Part shown: positions 47,042 through 55,934 of the stretch, piece by piece
Layout: every line of letters begins with the position of its first letter
How positions within the stretch are numbered: the first letter of the stretch is position 1
From: Sedimenticola sp.
Lineage (GTDB): Bacteria; Pseudomonadota; Gammaproteobacteria; Chromatiales; Chromatiaceae
Assembly (NCBI GenBank): GCA_026984735.1
Contig: JALSRN010000079.1
Span: 62,001 to 126,000 of the forward strand
Length of the DNA: 64,000 nucleotides
Direction of reading: 5' to 3'
Translations under genes and position numbers: made by a program
Notes under the pieces: model-generated
Databases searched by the model: none
The model's input: only the letters and a program-made list of their open reading frames with translations
Told to the model about the DNA's origin: nothing

Positions 47042-49228
47042 ATGGCCACGGCGCTCACCCGCGAAGCCGGGAACCGCTGGCCGTCGGCTGTGCCCGAAAC
47101 CCAGACTGCGCCCTCCCGCCCCCGCTACCTCATCAGCGATCTCTGCACCTATCTCGAGCGCTACCTGCCGCCGGAGCAGGTGCGCGAGGTCTACCGCGCC
47201 TATCTCTTCGGCGCCGAGGCCCACCAGGGGCAGAAGCGCCTCTCCGGCGAGCCCTACATCTGCCACCCCGTGGCGGTGGCGCGCATCCTCGCCGAGATGC
47301 GCCTTGACTACCGCTGCCTGATGGCGGCCATTCTCCACGACGTCATCGAAGACACCTCCACCGCCAAGGAGAAGCTGGCCGAGGAGTTCGGCGAAGAGGT
47401 GGCCGAGATGGTGGACGGCGTCAGCAAGCTGGCCAAGATCGACGCTCAGACCCACACCGAGGCGCAGGCGGAGAATTTCCGCAAGATGATGCTGGCCATG
47501 ACCCGCGACATCCGGGTCATTCTCATCAAGCTGGCGGACCGGCTTCACAACATGCGCACCCTCGGCGTCATGCGCCCCGACAAGCGGCGCCGCATCGCCC
47601 GGGAGACTCTCGAGATCTACGCGCCCATCGCTCTGCGGCTGGGGATCAACAGCATCCGGCTGGAGCTGGAAGACCTGGGCATGCAGTCCTACTACCCCTG
47701 GCGCTACCGGGTGTTGAGCGACTGCCTGAAGAGGCTGCGCGGCCACCGCAAGGAGCTGGTCAACGGCATCGAGGAGAGCATCCGCAACCGCCTGTCCCAG
47801 GAGTCCATCGAGTGCGAGGTGAGCGGTCGCGAAAAGCACATCTGCAGCCTCTATCGCAAGATGAAGGAGAAGCATGTGCCTCTCAGCGAGGTGGCCGACG
47901 TCTTCGCTTTCCGCATCCTGGTGAAGGACGTGGACACCTGCTACCGCGTATTGGGCGCCATGCACGGCCTGTACAAGCCGGTGCCCGGCCGCTTCAAGGA
48001 CTACATCGCCATTCCCAAGGCCAACGGCTACCAGTCGCTGCACACGGTGCTGGTGGGTCCCCATGGCCAGCATATCGAGGTGCAGATCCGCACTCACGAG
48101 ATGCATCAGGTGGCCGAGGAGGGCATCGCTGCCCACTGGCACTACAAGACGGGGGACGAGCAGTTTCCCCCCAGCGCCGCCATGGAGTGGGTGCGGAGCC
48201 TGTTGGAGGTGCAGAAGGGCTCGGGCACCTCGGTGGAGTTCCTCGAGCATGTGAAGGTGGATCTCTTCCCCGACGAGGTCTACGTCTTCACCCCCCAGGG
48301 GCAGATCAAGGTGTTGCCCAAGGGGGCCACCGTGGTGGATTTCGCCTACGCCATCCACTCCGACGTGGGCAATCAGTGCGTGGCGGCGCGGGTGGAGAAA
48401 CGGCTGGTGCCGTTGCGGACCCCCTTGCGCAACGGCCAGACGGTGGAGATCCTCACCAAAGAGGAGGCGCGGCCCAATCCGGCATGGCTCGATTTCGTGG
48501 TCACCGGCAAGGCGCGCGCCGCCATTCGCGCCTATCTCAAGAGTCTGAAAGAGGAAGAGGCGGCCGAACTGGGTGGTCGGTTGCTGGAGCGGGAGCTGGA
48601 GCGGTACGGCGCCAGCCTCCACTACATCGACATCGACCGCATGGACAAGGTGCTGGCGCAGCTCAAGGTGGAGAGCCTTTGGAACCTGCTGGTGGACATC
48701 GGCCTGGGCAACCGCATGGCCAAGCTGGTGGCGGGAGCCCTGTTGGCGCGGGAACCGGCGGAGGAGGAGAAAGATTCGAAAGGGCAGCTCACCATCCGCG
48801 GCACCGAAGGGCTGGTGGTGAAGTTCGGCAAGTGCTGCCGTCCCATTCCGGGCGATCCGGTGATCGCCATCTTCCACCCCGGCAAGGGGCTGGTGGTGCA
48901 CCACCAGAGTTGCCCCAACGTGCTGGATGACCGCCGTGCCGAGGCCGAGTGGCTGGACGTGCAGTGGGAGAAGAAGATCGAAGGCGAGTTTCCCACGGCG
49001 ATCGACGTCACCGTCTCCAACAAGCGGGGCATGCTGGCCACCATCGCTTCGGCCATCGCCTCCATGGGTTCCAACATCGACGACATCCGCAGCGAGGAGC
49101 GGGACGGCTCCACTTCTTCCCTCCATCTGGTGATCTCCGTGCGCGACCGCAAGCATCTGGCGGCCATCCTGCGGCGGCTGCGGGCCATTCCCGAAGTGAT
49201 CCGCATCGTGCGCGATCTCGGCCGCTGA
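47042..49228 (+). CDS. spoT: Bifunctional (p)ppGpp synthetase/hydrolase SpoT
   Basis: A 728-residue RSH protein. The HD hydrolase domain has HPVAVARILAEM, LHDVIEDTSTAKE and KLADRLHNMRTL with intact His and Asp residues. The synthetase has GRFKDYIAIPKANGYQSLHT, the RFKD form typical of bifunctional enzymes rather than RelA. TGS (VYVFTPQGQIKVLPKGATVV), a CCRPIPGDP zinc finger and a C-terminal ACT domain follow. It sets (p)ppGpp levels in starvation. Confidence 0.96.
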   Translation: MATALTREAGNRWPSAVPETQTAPSRPRYLISDLCTYLERYLPPEQVREVYRAYLFGAEAHQGQKRLSGEPYICHPVAVARILAEMRLDYRCLMAAILHDVIEDTSTAKEKLAEEFGEEVAEMVDGVSKLAKIDAQTHTEAQAENFRKMMLAMTRDIRVILIKLADRLHNMRTLGVMRPDKRRRIARETLEIYAPIALRLGINSIRLELEDLGMQSYYPWRYRVLSDCLKRLRGHRKELVNGIEESIRNRLSQESIECEVSGREKHICSLYRKMKEKHVPLSEVADVFAFRILVKDVDTCYRVLGAMHGLYKPVPGRFKDYIAIPKANGYQSLHTVLVGPHGQHIEVQIRTHEMHQVAEEGIAAHWHYKTGDEQFPPSAAMEWVRSLLEVQKGSGTSVEFLEHVKVDLFPDEVYVFTPQGQIKVLPKGATVVDFAYAIHSDVGNQCVAARVEKRLVPLRTPLRNGQTVEILTKEEARPNPAWLDFVVTGKARAAIRAYLKSLKEEEAAELGGRLLERELERYGASLHYIDIDRMDKVLAQLKVESLWNLLVDIGLGNRMAKLVAGALLAREPAEEEKDSKGQLTIRGTEGLVVKFGKCCRPIPGDPVIAIFHPGKGLVVHHQSCPNVLDDRRAEAEWLDVQWEKKIEGEFPTAIDVTVSNKRGMLATIASAIASMGSNIDDIRSEERDGSTSSLHLVISVRDRKHLAAILRRLRAIPEVIRIVRDLGR

Positions 49229-49240
49229 TTCCACCGTTCC

Positions 49241-49819
49241 ATGTCTTCCCGGCTGTACCGTTCCCTTGGCGAGCCCCGTTGGCTCGGGCTGCAGGAGGGG
49301 ACGCCCGCGGGGATTCCGGAGCCGGTGCGGCAGTGGCTGTGGGACGATGCTTCGCTCACCCGGCGGGTGACCGCGGCCTGCGGCGGCCGCTTTCGGGTGC
49401 GGGTGGTCTCGCAGAACTGGGGAAGGCTGTTCAACAGCGAAAGGCGCCTGCTCGGTCTGGGAACCCGGTCGGCCTGCCTGGTGCGCGAGGTGGAGTTGCT
49501 ATGCGACGGCGTGCCCCAGGTGTTCGCTCGAACCTTGATGCCCGCCACCAGTCTCGCTGGCAGCGCCCGTCGGTTGGCGCGATTGCGGGACAAACCCTTG
49601 GGCGCGGTGCTTTTCGCAGATCCCCACACCCGCAGGGAGCGGGTGGAGATCGCCCGGTTCCACTCCCGCCACCGTCTTTTCGAGGTGGCCACTCGCCATT
49701 TGCGGGAGCGGCCCGACGCGGTGTGGGGGCGGCGCACGCTCTTTCGCTACGCCGGCAGGCCGATCCTGGTCAACGAGCTCTTTCTGCCGGCGCTGGTGGA
49801 GTCGGGGAACCGGCGTTAG
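49241..49819 (+). CDS. ubiC: Chorismate lyase UbiC
   Basis: A 192-residue protein matching the chorismate lyase fold: QWLWDDASLTRRV near the start, VRVVSQNWGRL, the central LLCDGVPQVFARTLMPATSL, the glycine in KPLGAVLF, and C-terminal ILVNELFLPAL with the conserved Glu. It releases pyruvate from chorismate to give 4-hydroxybenzoate, the first step to ubiquinone. It lies 12 bases after spoT and converges with the ABC-F gene. Confidence 0.88.
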   Translation: MSSRLYRSLGEPRWLGLQEGTPAGIPEPVRQWLWDDASLTRRVTAACGGRFRVRVVSQNWGRLFNSERRLLGLGTRSACLVREVELLCDGVPQVFARTLMPATSLAGSARRLARLRDKPLGAVLFADPHTRRERVEIARFHSRHRLFEVATRHLRERPDAVWGRRTLFRYAGRPILVNELFLPALVESGNRR

Positions 49820-49867
49820 CGATCGAGGAAGGGAAGAGCCGCGTCGTTTTGGCCGTCCCATTCGATC

Positions 49868-51763
49868 TCATTGGACGGCTCCTTCGGCCTCCTCCAAGGC
49901 TTCCGCGGCCTCCAGCCAGGCGCGCTCTTCCGCCTCGCAGCGCCGGTCCAGTTCCCGTTTCCGCGCCAGCAGCGTCTTGAGCTCCTCCTTCCGCTCGGGA
50001 TGGTAGAGCTGGTTGTCGGCCAGGCTTCTTTCCACTTCCGCTCTCTGCTTCTGGGCGGCTTCCAGCCGCGCTTCCGCCTCCTGGACTCTCTTTTTCAAGG
50101 GTTGCAGCGCCTTGCGCCGACGGGCCGCTTCGCGCCGCTCCTCCTTGCGGTTGGGCGGGTTGCCGGCGCCTTCCCCCGCCGGGCGGCTCTTCTCGCGGCG
50201 CCGGGACAGCCAGGCGGGATAGTCGTCCAGGGCGCCCTCGAAAGGGTGGAGCCGGCCCTCGTCCACCACCAGCAGCCGATCGGTGGTGGTGCGCAGCAGA
50301 TGGCGGTCGTGGGAGACGAGCACCAGCGCGCCTTTGAACGCCTGCAGAGCCAGCGCCAGCGCCTGGCGCATCTCCAGGTCCAGGTGATTGGTGGGCTCGT
50401 CGAGCAGCAGCAGGTTGGGCCTTCGCCGGACGATCAGCGCCAGGGCAAGGCGGGATCTTTCGCCTCCCGAGAAGGGGGCCACCGGCTGCAGCGCCTGATC
50501 GCCGCCGAAGCCGAAGCCGCCGAGATAGTCGCGCGCCTCCTGCTCCCGCAGTTGCGGGTCGAGCCGCAACAGATGCTCCAGCGGGGAACATTGCGGTTGG
50601 AGCTGGTCGAGTTGGTGCTGGGCGAAATAGCCGATGGTGAGGTCGCGCGCCCTTTCCAGGCGGCCCTTCAAGGGGGCGAGCTCGCCGGCCAGCAGCTTCA
50701 TCAGCGTGGACTTGCCGGCGCCGTTGCTTCCGAGCAGGCCCAGGCGGTCGCCGGGCGAAAGGACCAGTTCCACCTCCGAGACCACGGGCCTGCCGTGGTG
50801 ACCGCAACTGGCGTCGTGGAGGCGCAGGAGGGGGCGGGGCAGTTTTCGCGGAGTAAGGAAGCGGAAGCGGAAGGGCGAATCGACGTGGGCGGGAGCGATG
50901 CGCTCCATCCGTTCCAGCGCTTTGAGACGGCTCTGGGCCTGGCGCGCCTTGCTTGCCTTGGCGCGGAACCGCTCCACGTAGGAGCGGATGTGGGCGATCT
51001 CCCGCTGCTGCCGTTCGCATGCCGCCCGCTGGTGGGCGAGCCGTTCCGCCCGCGTCCGCTCGAATGCGCTGTAGTCGCCCCGAAAGAGGGTGAGGCGCTG
51101 CTGTTCCAGATGGAGGATGTGGCCGCAGACGGCGTCGAGAAACTCCCGGTCATGAGAGATGAGGAGGAGGGTGCCGCGATAACGCTGCAGCCACCCTTCC
51201 AGCCAGATGACGGCGTCCAGGTCGAGATGGTTGGTGGGCTCGTCGAGCAGCAGCAGGTCGGAGCGGCAGAAGAGGGCGCGGGCGAGGTTGAGGCGCATGC
51301 GCCAGCCGCCGGAGAGGCGTTCCACCGGCTGGTGGACGTCGCCGGGAGCGAAACCCAGGCCGTGCAGCAGTCGTTCCGCCCGGCTGCGGGCCCGGTAGCC
51401 GTCGATCGCCTCCAGGCGGGCATGCAGCCGCGCCAGGCGGGAACCGTCGCCGGCCTTTTCGGCCTCTTGCAGGGATCGTTGCAGAGCGCGCAGTTCGGCG
51501 TCTCCGTCGAGCACGTACTCCAGCGCCGGCCGGGGGCCGCGGGGCGTCTCTTGGGCGACGTGCGCCGTCACCCACTCGCGGGGCACTCTCCAATCGCCCC
51601 GGTCCGCTGGCAATTCGCCCAGGAGGAGGGAGAAGAGGCTGGACTTTCCGCAGCCGTTGACGCCGGTGACGCCCACTTTCCAGCCGGGGTGGATCTGCAG
51701 GGTGGCGTCGCGGAACAGCAGCCGGGGGCCGCGCCGCAGCGCCAGATTGGCGAACTCGAGCAC
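49868..51763 (-). CDS. yheS: ABC-F family ATPase (YheS-like)
   Basis: A 631-residue soluble protein with two ABC domains. The first has GVNGCGKSSLFSLLLGELP and LSGGWRMRLNLARALF, the second GSNGAGKSTLMKLLAGELA and FSGGERSRLALALIV, each with LLLDEPTNHLDL. The interdomain linker and a C-terminal charged coiled coil (about 540-625) fit the YheS group, which acts at the ribosomal E/P sites. Length equals E. coli YheS. It ends 48 bases from ubiC and lies 6 bases after a membrane coiled-coil gene. Confidence 0.9.
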   Translation of the reverse strand: MLEFANLALRRGPRLLFRDATLQIHPGWKVGVTGVNGCGKSSLFSLLLGELPADRGDWRVPREWVTAHVAQETPRGPRPALEYVLDGDAELRALQRSLQEAEKAGDGSRLARLHARLEAIDGYRARSRAERLLHGLGFAPGDVHQPVERLSGGWRMRLNLARALFCRSDLLLLDEPTNHLDLDAVIWLEGWLQRYRGTLLLISHDREFLDAVCGHILHLEQQRLTLFRGDYSAFERTRAERLAHQRAACERQQREIAHIRSYVERFRAKASKARQAQSRLKALERMERIAPAHVDSPFRFRFLTPRKLPRPLLRLHDASCGHHGRPVVSEVELVLSPGDRLGLLGSNGAGKSTLMKLLAGELAPLKGRLERARDLTIGYFAQHQLDQLQPQCSPLEHLLRLDPQLREQEARDYLGGFGFGGDQALQPVAPFSGGERSRLALALIVRRRPNLLLLDEPTNHLDLEMRQALALALQAFKGALVLVSHDRHLLRTTTDRLLVVDEGRLHPFEGALDDYPAWLSRRREKSRPAGEGAGNPPNRKEERREAARRRKALQPLKKRVQEAEARLEAAQKQRAEVERSLADNQLYHPERKEELKTLLARKRELDRRCEAEERAWLEAAEALEEAEGAVQ

Positions 51764-51769
51764 GGCCGG

Positions 51770-52309
51770 TCAGGGCAGCAGCGGATTCAGGGAGCCCATG
51801 GGGCGCGAAATGGTCCAGACGTGGAAGCGCATCACCGCCACGCCGTCCGCCATGTGGTGGAAGCGCTGGTCGATGTGCGCCATGCCGCCGCTCATGCGGC
51901 CCATCTCCTGGTCCATGAGCGCCACGTCGCCGCGAATGAGATGCATCTCTTCGGCGATCTCGGGCATCATCCGGGCCATGGCCTGGGTGCTGCTTTCGAT
52001 CTGGTCCATGTGGCGCATGTGGCGGTCGAAACGCTCCACCATGGTGGTGATGTGGGCCATCCGGTCCGACACCTTCTGCATGTAGGTGTGCATGGAGTCC
52101 ATGTTGTTCACGATGCCGTTGAGGTCGCGATAGAGGATGGCCACGTAGTAGACGTTGATCACCGCCAGCACCACCAGAAGGATGGAGATGAGAACGATGA
52201 TCACCTTGTTCACGTAGAAATGGTGGTGACGCTCGTCGAGGTGCAGCTGGGTCTCCCAGCTCAGCCGGCCCACCATGTCGATGAAGAGTTTCTGTTCGTT
52301 TTCCGACAT
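51770..52309 (-). CDS. Membrane-anchored Met/His-rich coiled-coil protein, partner 1 (unknown function)
   Basis: A 179-residue protein: a short cytoplasmic N-terminus with HLDERHHHF (residues 23-31), one membrane helix of about 22 residues (VIIVLISILLVVLAVINVYYVA, written here as a segment near 35-57), and a long periplasmic helix. The helix has Met at many heptad positions (MDSMHTYM, MAHITTMVERFDRHM, MARMMPEIAEEMHL, MGRMSGGMAH). It resembles the gene upstream in layout. Neither is a chemoreceptor, since no signalling hairpin is present. Function is not recognised. Confidence 0.7.
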   Translation of the reverse strand: MSENEQKLFIDMVGRLSWETQLHLDERHHHFYVNKVIIVLISILLVVLAVINVYYVAILYRDLNGIVNNMDSMHTYMQKVSDRMAHITTMVERFDRHMRHMDQIESSTQAMARMMPEIAEEMHLIRGDVALMDQEMGRMSGGMAHIDQRFHHMADGVAVMRFHVWTISRPMGSLNPLLP

Positions 52310-52321
52310 GGGCGCTCTTCC

Positions 52322-52888
52322 TCAAGGAACGGGAAACATCTTCTTGATGGTGCGTGCCGGCTTGGCCATGTACTGCATGTCGGCGGCCATCATCTGCACC
52401 TCGTCGTCCATGCGGTCGATGGTGGTAGCCATGTTCTCCACCGATCGCCTCACCTCGGTGACATGGGTGCCCATGGTGCCGATGGTCCGTTGCATGGCGG
52501 CGATGTCTTCGTCGATCTGCTTCATCTTCCCTTTCATGGCGGCGGTCTGGGCATCCATGGGCTCGAGCAGCGCCACGCGCTCCACCATGTGGCTCATGGA
52601 GCCGCTGATGCGGTCCATCTGTCCGGTGACGGTCTCGAAATTGCGGTTCATGTCCGCCACCACCGCCGAGATGCGGTTGATCTGCGAAGAGAGGGTCAAC
52701 AGCAGCACCAGGATGGAGACGGCGATGAGGCCGAGAATCACCATGCCGAAGCGGATGGCGTTCTTCAGGTCGTTGCTCAGCTTCTCCTGGATTTCGATCT
52801 GGCTGAAGAGGATCGCCTCGAAAGAGCGCGCGGCCCGGAGCAGCTTGGGGTCGATCGGTTGGGTCGGGGAACGGGTTTCTTCAGCCAT
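52322..52888 (-). CDS. Membrane-anchored Met-rich coiled-coil protein, partner 2 (unknown function)
   Basis: A 188-residue protein with a cytoplasmic N-terminal segment (about 45 residues, FEAILFSQIEIQEKLSNDL), one membrane helix near 48-68, then about 120 residues of helix. Met recurs in SGSMSHMVERV, MDAQTAAMKGKMKQI and MAADMQYMAKPAR. The 12-base gap and matching architecture suggest that it and the next gene encode a heteromeric complex. Repeated DRI/DRM/SGSM segments are shared by both. The gene is divergent from a c-type cytochrome gene. No known family assigned. Confidence 0.7.
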   Translation of the reverse strand: MAEETRSPTQPIDPKLLRAARSFEAILFSQIEIQEKLSNDLKNAIRFGMVILGLIAVSILVLLLTLSSQINRISAVVADMNRNFETVTGQMDRISGSMSHMVERVALLEPMDAQTAAMKGKMKQIDEDIAAMQRTIGTMGTHVTEVRRSVENMATTIDRMDDEVQMMAADMQYMAKPARTIKKMFPVP

Positions 52889-53122
52889 TTTCGGGTGCCT
52901 CGGTCGAATGGCGCGGCGCCATCGTCGGCGAGCCTTGACCTTACAACTATAACAAGATGTACGTCCGGCATGCCATGGATGCGGGTGGCGCGGGGCAAGG
53001 CTCGATGGGCGTCGATGTGGCGCCGGGCGGTTTTGAGGGTCCGGCGGGGGGTGGTATCATGGCGGGACCGTGAATCATCGCGTGGCCGTCCGGCCCGGAT
53101 CCAATCTCGAGGAATCAGAAAA

Positions 53123-53641
53123 GTGGCTAAGAAGTTCAACGCTCTGTTCGCTTCATTGACGCTCACGGCGGCGCTGACCGCCGCGGCCCATGCCGAAGAC
53201 GACGTGCTGTCGAGAATCAGGCCCGTCGGCCAGGTGAACGTGGCGGGCCAGAAGCAGGAGGCGGCTTCGGCTCCCGCCAAGGAGGCCGCGGCTCCGGCGG
53301 TTTCCGCGCCCGCCGCTCCCCCCAAGGAGGCCGCGGCTCCCGCCGCCCCGGCGCCGGCCCCCGCCGCGGCCGCTCCCGCTGCTGGAGGCGCCGACGGCAA
53401 AACGCTCTATGCGGCCAAGGGGTGCAACGCCTGCCACGGCGCCGACGCCAAGACCACGGCCACGCCCCTCTATCCCAAGCTGGCGGGGCAGAGCAAGACC
53501 TATCTGTTGAACCAGATGAAGGACATCAAGAGCGGCAACCGCCACAACGGCCAGACCGCCGCCATGAAAGGCATCATCGCCACCGTCTCCGACGCCGAGA
53601 TGGAGGCCATCGCCGCTTGGCTCTCCTCGCTGACGCCTTAG
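53123..53641 (+). CDS. Secreted monoheme cytochrome c with Ala/Pro linker
   Basis: A 172-residue protein from GTG 53123 with GAGGAA about 10 bases upstream. A signal peptide (MAKKFNALFASLTLTAALTA) is followed by about 60 residues dominated by Ala, Pro, Lys and Glu. The class I cytochrome domain has heme motif C101-N-A-C-H105 and a distal Met in AAMKGIIATV near 153. The flexible linker would let the heme domain reach membrane-bound partners. It is likely an electron shuttle; the long same-strand open frame covering the genes upstream is not coding. Confidence 0.85.
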   Translation: MAKKFNALFASLTLTAALTAAAHAEDDVLSRIRPVGQVNVAGQKQEAASAPAKEAAAPAVSAPAAPPKEAAAPAAPAPAPAAAAPAAGGADGKTLYAAKGCNACHGADAKTTATPLYPKLAGQSKTYLLNQMKDIKSGNRHNGQTAAMKGIIATVSDAEMEAIAAWLSSLTP

Positions 53642-53738
53642 TCCGCTCCGTTTCGTTCCCTGGATGCGGAAAAGGCGACGCCCCGCGCTTTCCACCCGTT
53701 CCGATCCGAAGGGCGGGCGATGAGGGGGCGAAGGGGAA

Positions 53739-55742
53739 CTACTCCAGCATCGCTTTGAGGTTGGCCAGGTGGGCGCGCTCCCTGGCCTTCTTTTTTTCGG
53801 GATCCTGCGGCTCGCCGCGTCCTTCCCACTCCAGCGCCTCCCGCGGCAGCTCTTCGAGGAAGCGGCTCGGTTCGCATTCGCTCAGCTCTCCGCCCCGGCG
53901 CCGCTTGCGGGCCAGGGTCAGATGGAGCAGCCGGCGGGCGCGGGTGATGCCCACGTAGGCGAGCCGCCGCTCCTCCTCGATCGTCTCCGCTTCGATGCTC
54001 GCGCGGTGGGGCAGCAGCTCCTCCTCCATCCCCACCAGGAAGACCACGGGGAACTCCAGCCCCTTGGCCGCGTGCAGGGTCATCAGGTTCACCCGGTCGT
54101 CGGCGCGCTCTTCGTCCTGGCGTTCGAGGATGTCCAGCAGCGACAAGCGGTTCACCAACCCCGAGAGGTCCGCGCTTCCCTCTTCCTCTTCTTGCAGGCG
54201 CTCGATCCACTCGAGAAGGTCGTTCACGTTCTCCAGCCGCCGGTCGGCGGCGCGATCATTGGGGGAGGTCTGCCGCAGCCACTCTTCGTAGTCGATGTCG
54301 CGAACGAGCTGGCGCAGGGCCGCCGAGGGGCTCTCCTCGTGGGCCAGCCGCGAGAGCTGCCACACCCAATCGGCGAAGCGGCGCAGCGCCGTCAACGCTC
54401 TTCCCGAGAGCCGCTCCTCCAACCCCAGCTCCTGTACCGATTCGAGCAAGGGGGAGCGGCGGTGCTCCGCCCAGTCGGCGAGCTTTTCCAGAGTGGCCGG
54501 CCCGATGCCCCGCCGCGGCGTGTTCGCCACGCGCAGGAAGGCGGTGTCGTCGTGGGGGTTGGCCAGCAGGCGCAGGTAGGCGGTCAAATCCTTGATCTCG
54601 GTGCGGGAGAAGAAGGAGGTGCCGCCGCTGAGGAAATAGGGCACCTTGTGCCGCCGAAGCTGCTTCTCGAAAGGACGCGCCTGGTGGTTGCCGCGGTAGA
54701 GGATGGCGAAATCGCCGTAGGCGCGGCCGCGCAGGAACTTCTGGTGCAGGATCTCGGAAACCACCCGCTCCGCTTCGTGCTCCTCGTTGTCGCACACCAG
54801 GACGCGGATGGGATCGCCGGGACCCAATTCGCTCCACAGCCGCTTCTCGAAGAGGTGGGGGTTGTGGCCGATGAGACGGTTGGCGGCCTGCAGGATGCGG
54901 CCGGTGGAGCGGTAGTTCTGCTCCAGCTTCACCACCTTTAGACGAGGAAAATCCCGCTGCAGGCGGGCCAGGTTGTCGGGTCGGGCGCCGCGCCAAGCGT
55001 AGATCGACTGATCGTCGTCTCCCACCACGGTGAGGGCCTGGCGCACTCCGGTGAGAAGCTTCACCAGCTCGTACTGGGCGCCATTGGTGTCCTGGTATTC
55101 GTCCACCAGCAGGTAGCGGATGCGGTTCTGCCAGCGTTCGCGGACGTGCGCTTCTTCGCGCAGAAGCTGCACCGGCAGGCGGATGAGGTCGTCGAAATCC
55201 ACGGCGTTGTGGGCGACCAGCGCCCGCTGGTAGGCGCCGTAGAGACGGGCGTGGCGCAGCTCCTTGTCGTCCGCCGCCGCGGCCAGCGCCCCCTCGGGAG
55301 GAATCAGCTCGTTCTTCCAGGCGGAGATGCGCCACAGAGCGCCGCGCACCGCCTCCTTGTCCACGCCCTCTTCGGCCATCAGCTCCTTGACCAGGTGCTC
55401 GCTGTCGAGGCTGTCGAAGATGGTGAACCCTTCGCGCAGCCCCCCGACCTTGCGCTCCTTGCGGAGAATGTCGAGCCCCAGGGTGTGGAAGGTGGAGACG
55501 GTGAGGCCGCGGCTTTCGCCTCCTTCGAGCAGGCCGCCCACCCGCGCCTTCATCTCCCGCGCCGCCTTGTTGGTGAAGGTGACGGCGGCGATGTGGCGCG
55601 CGGCAAGCCCCGCCTCGCGGATCAGCCAGGCGATCTTGTGGGTGATGACGCGGGTCTTGCCCGAGCCGGCGCCGGCGAGCACCAGCAGGGGACCGTCGAT
55701 CCAGGTCACCGCCTGACGCTGTCTTGGATTGAGATCGTGCAT
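53739..55742 (-). CDS. rep: Rep-type ATP-dependent DNA helicase
   Basis: A 667-residue SF1A helicase. Q motif NPRQRQAVTWIDGPLLVLAG is followed by Walker A AGSGKTRVITHKIAWL, AVTFTNKAAREMKAR, LLVDEYQDTNGAQYELV, VGDDDQSIYAWRGARPDN, LMTLHAAKGLEFPVVFLVG and LAYVGITRARRLLHLT. The length and NAVDFDDLIRLPVQLL fit Rep rather than UvrD. It unwinds 3'-5' and clears protein roadblocks ahead of forks. It converges with the cytochrome c gene. Confidence 0.9.
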   Translation of the reverse strand: MHDLNPRQRQAVTWIDGPLLVLAGAGSGKTRVITHKIAWLIREAGLAARHIAAVTFTNKAAREMKARVGGLLEGGESRGLTVSTFHTLGLDILRKERKVGGLREGFTIFDSLDSEHLVKELMAEEGVDKEAVRGALWRISAWKNELIPPEGALAAAADDKELRHARLYGAYQRALVAHNAVDFDDLIRLPVQLLREEAHVRERWQNRIRYLLVDEYQDTNGAQYELVKLLTGVRQALTVVGDDDQSIYAWRGARPDNLARLQRDFPRLKVVKLEQNYRSTGRILQAANRLIGHNPHLFEKRLWSELGPGDPIRVLVCDNEEHEAERVVSEILHQKFLRGRAYGDFAILYRGNHQARPFEKQLRRHKVPYFLSGGTSFFSRTEIKDLTAYLRLLANPHDDTAFLRVANTPRRGIGPATLEKLADWAEHRRSPLLESVQELGLEERLSGRALTALRRFADWVWQLSRLAHEESPSAALRQLVRDIDYEEWLRQTSPNDRAADRRLENVNDLLEWIERLQEEEEGSADLSGLVNRLSLLDILERQDEERADDRVNLMTLHAAKGLEFPVVFLVGMEEELLPHRASIEAETIEEERRLAYVGITRARRLLHLTLARKRRRGGELSECEPSRFLEELPREALEWEGRGEPQDPEKKKARERAHLANLKAMLE

Positions 55743-55934
55743 GGCCTATAGTGTGCCGGCTCCCGGGTGCGAGGAGGCCTCTGCCGAGGGGCTCGCTCCG
55801 GAGCCCGAGGGTCGGGAAAGGCTGGAGATTCTAGCCAAATGTCGCGCCGGAATCCGGAATTTTCCCGGGGAGATCTTGTTCGCCGCATCCTGGCGCCTCA
55901 CCCTCTGCGGGGCTGGCGCAACAGAGGAGAAGCC

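Noticed and set aside
46919-49234. A minus-strand open frame of 771 codons
   Set aside because: Antisense of rpoZ and spoT, both unmistakable on the plus strand; it exists because high GC removes stop codons.
49871-53641. A plus-strand open frame of 1256 codons across the ABC-F and coiled-coil genes
   Set aside because: It is antisense to the well-supported ABC-F gene and the two coiled-coil genes; only its last 172 codons, from GTG 53123, form a real protein (cytochrome c).
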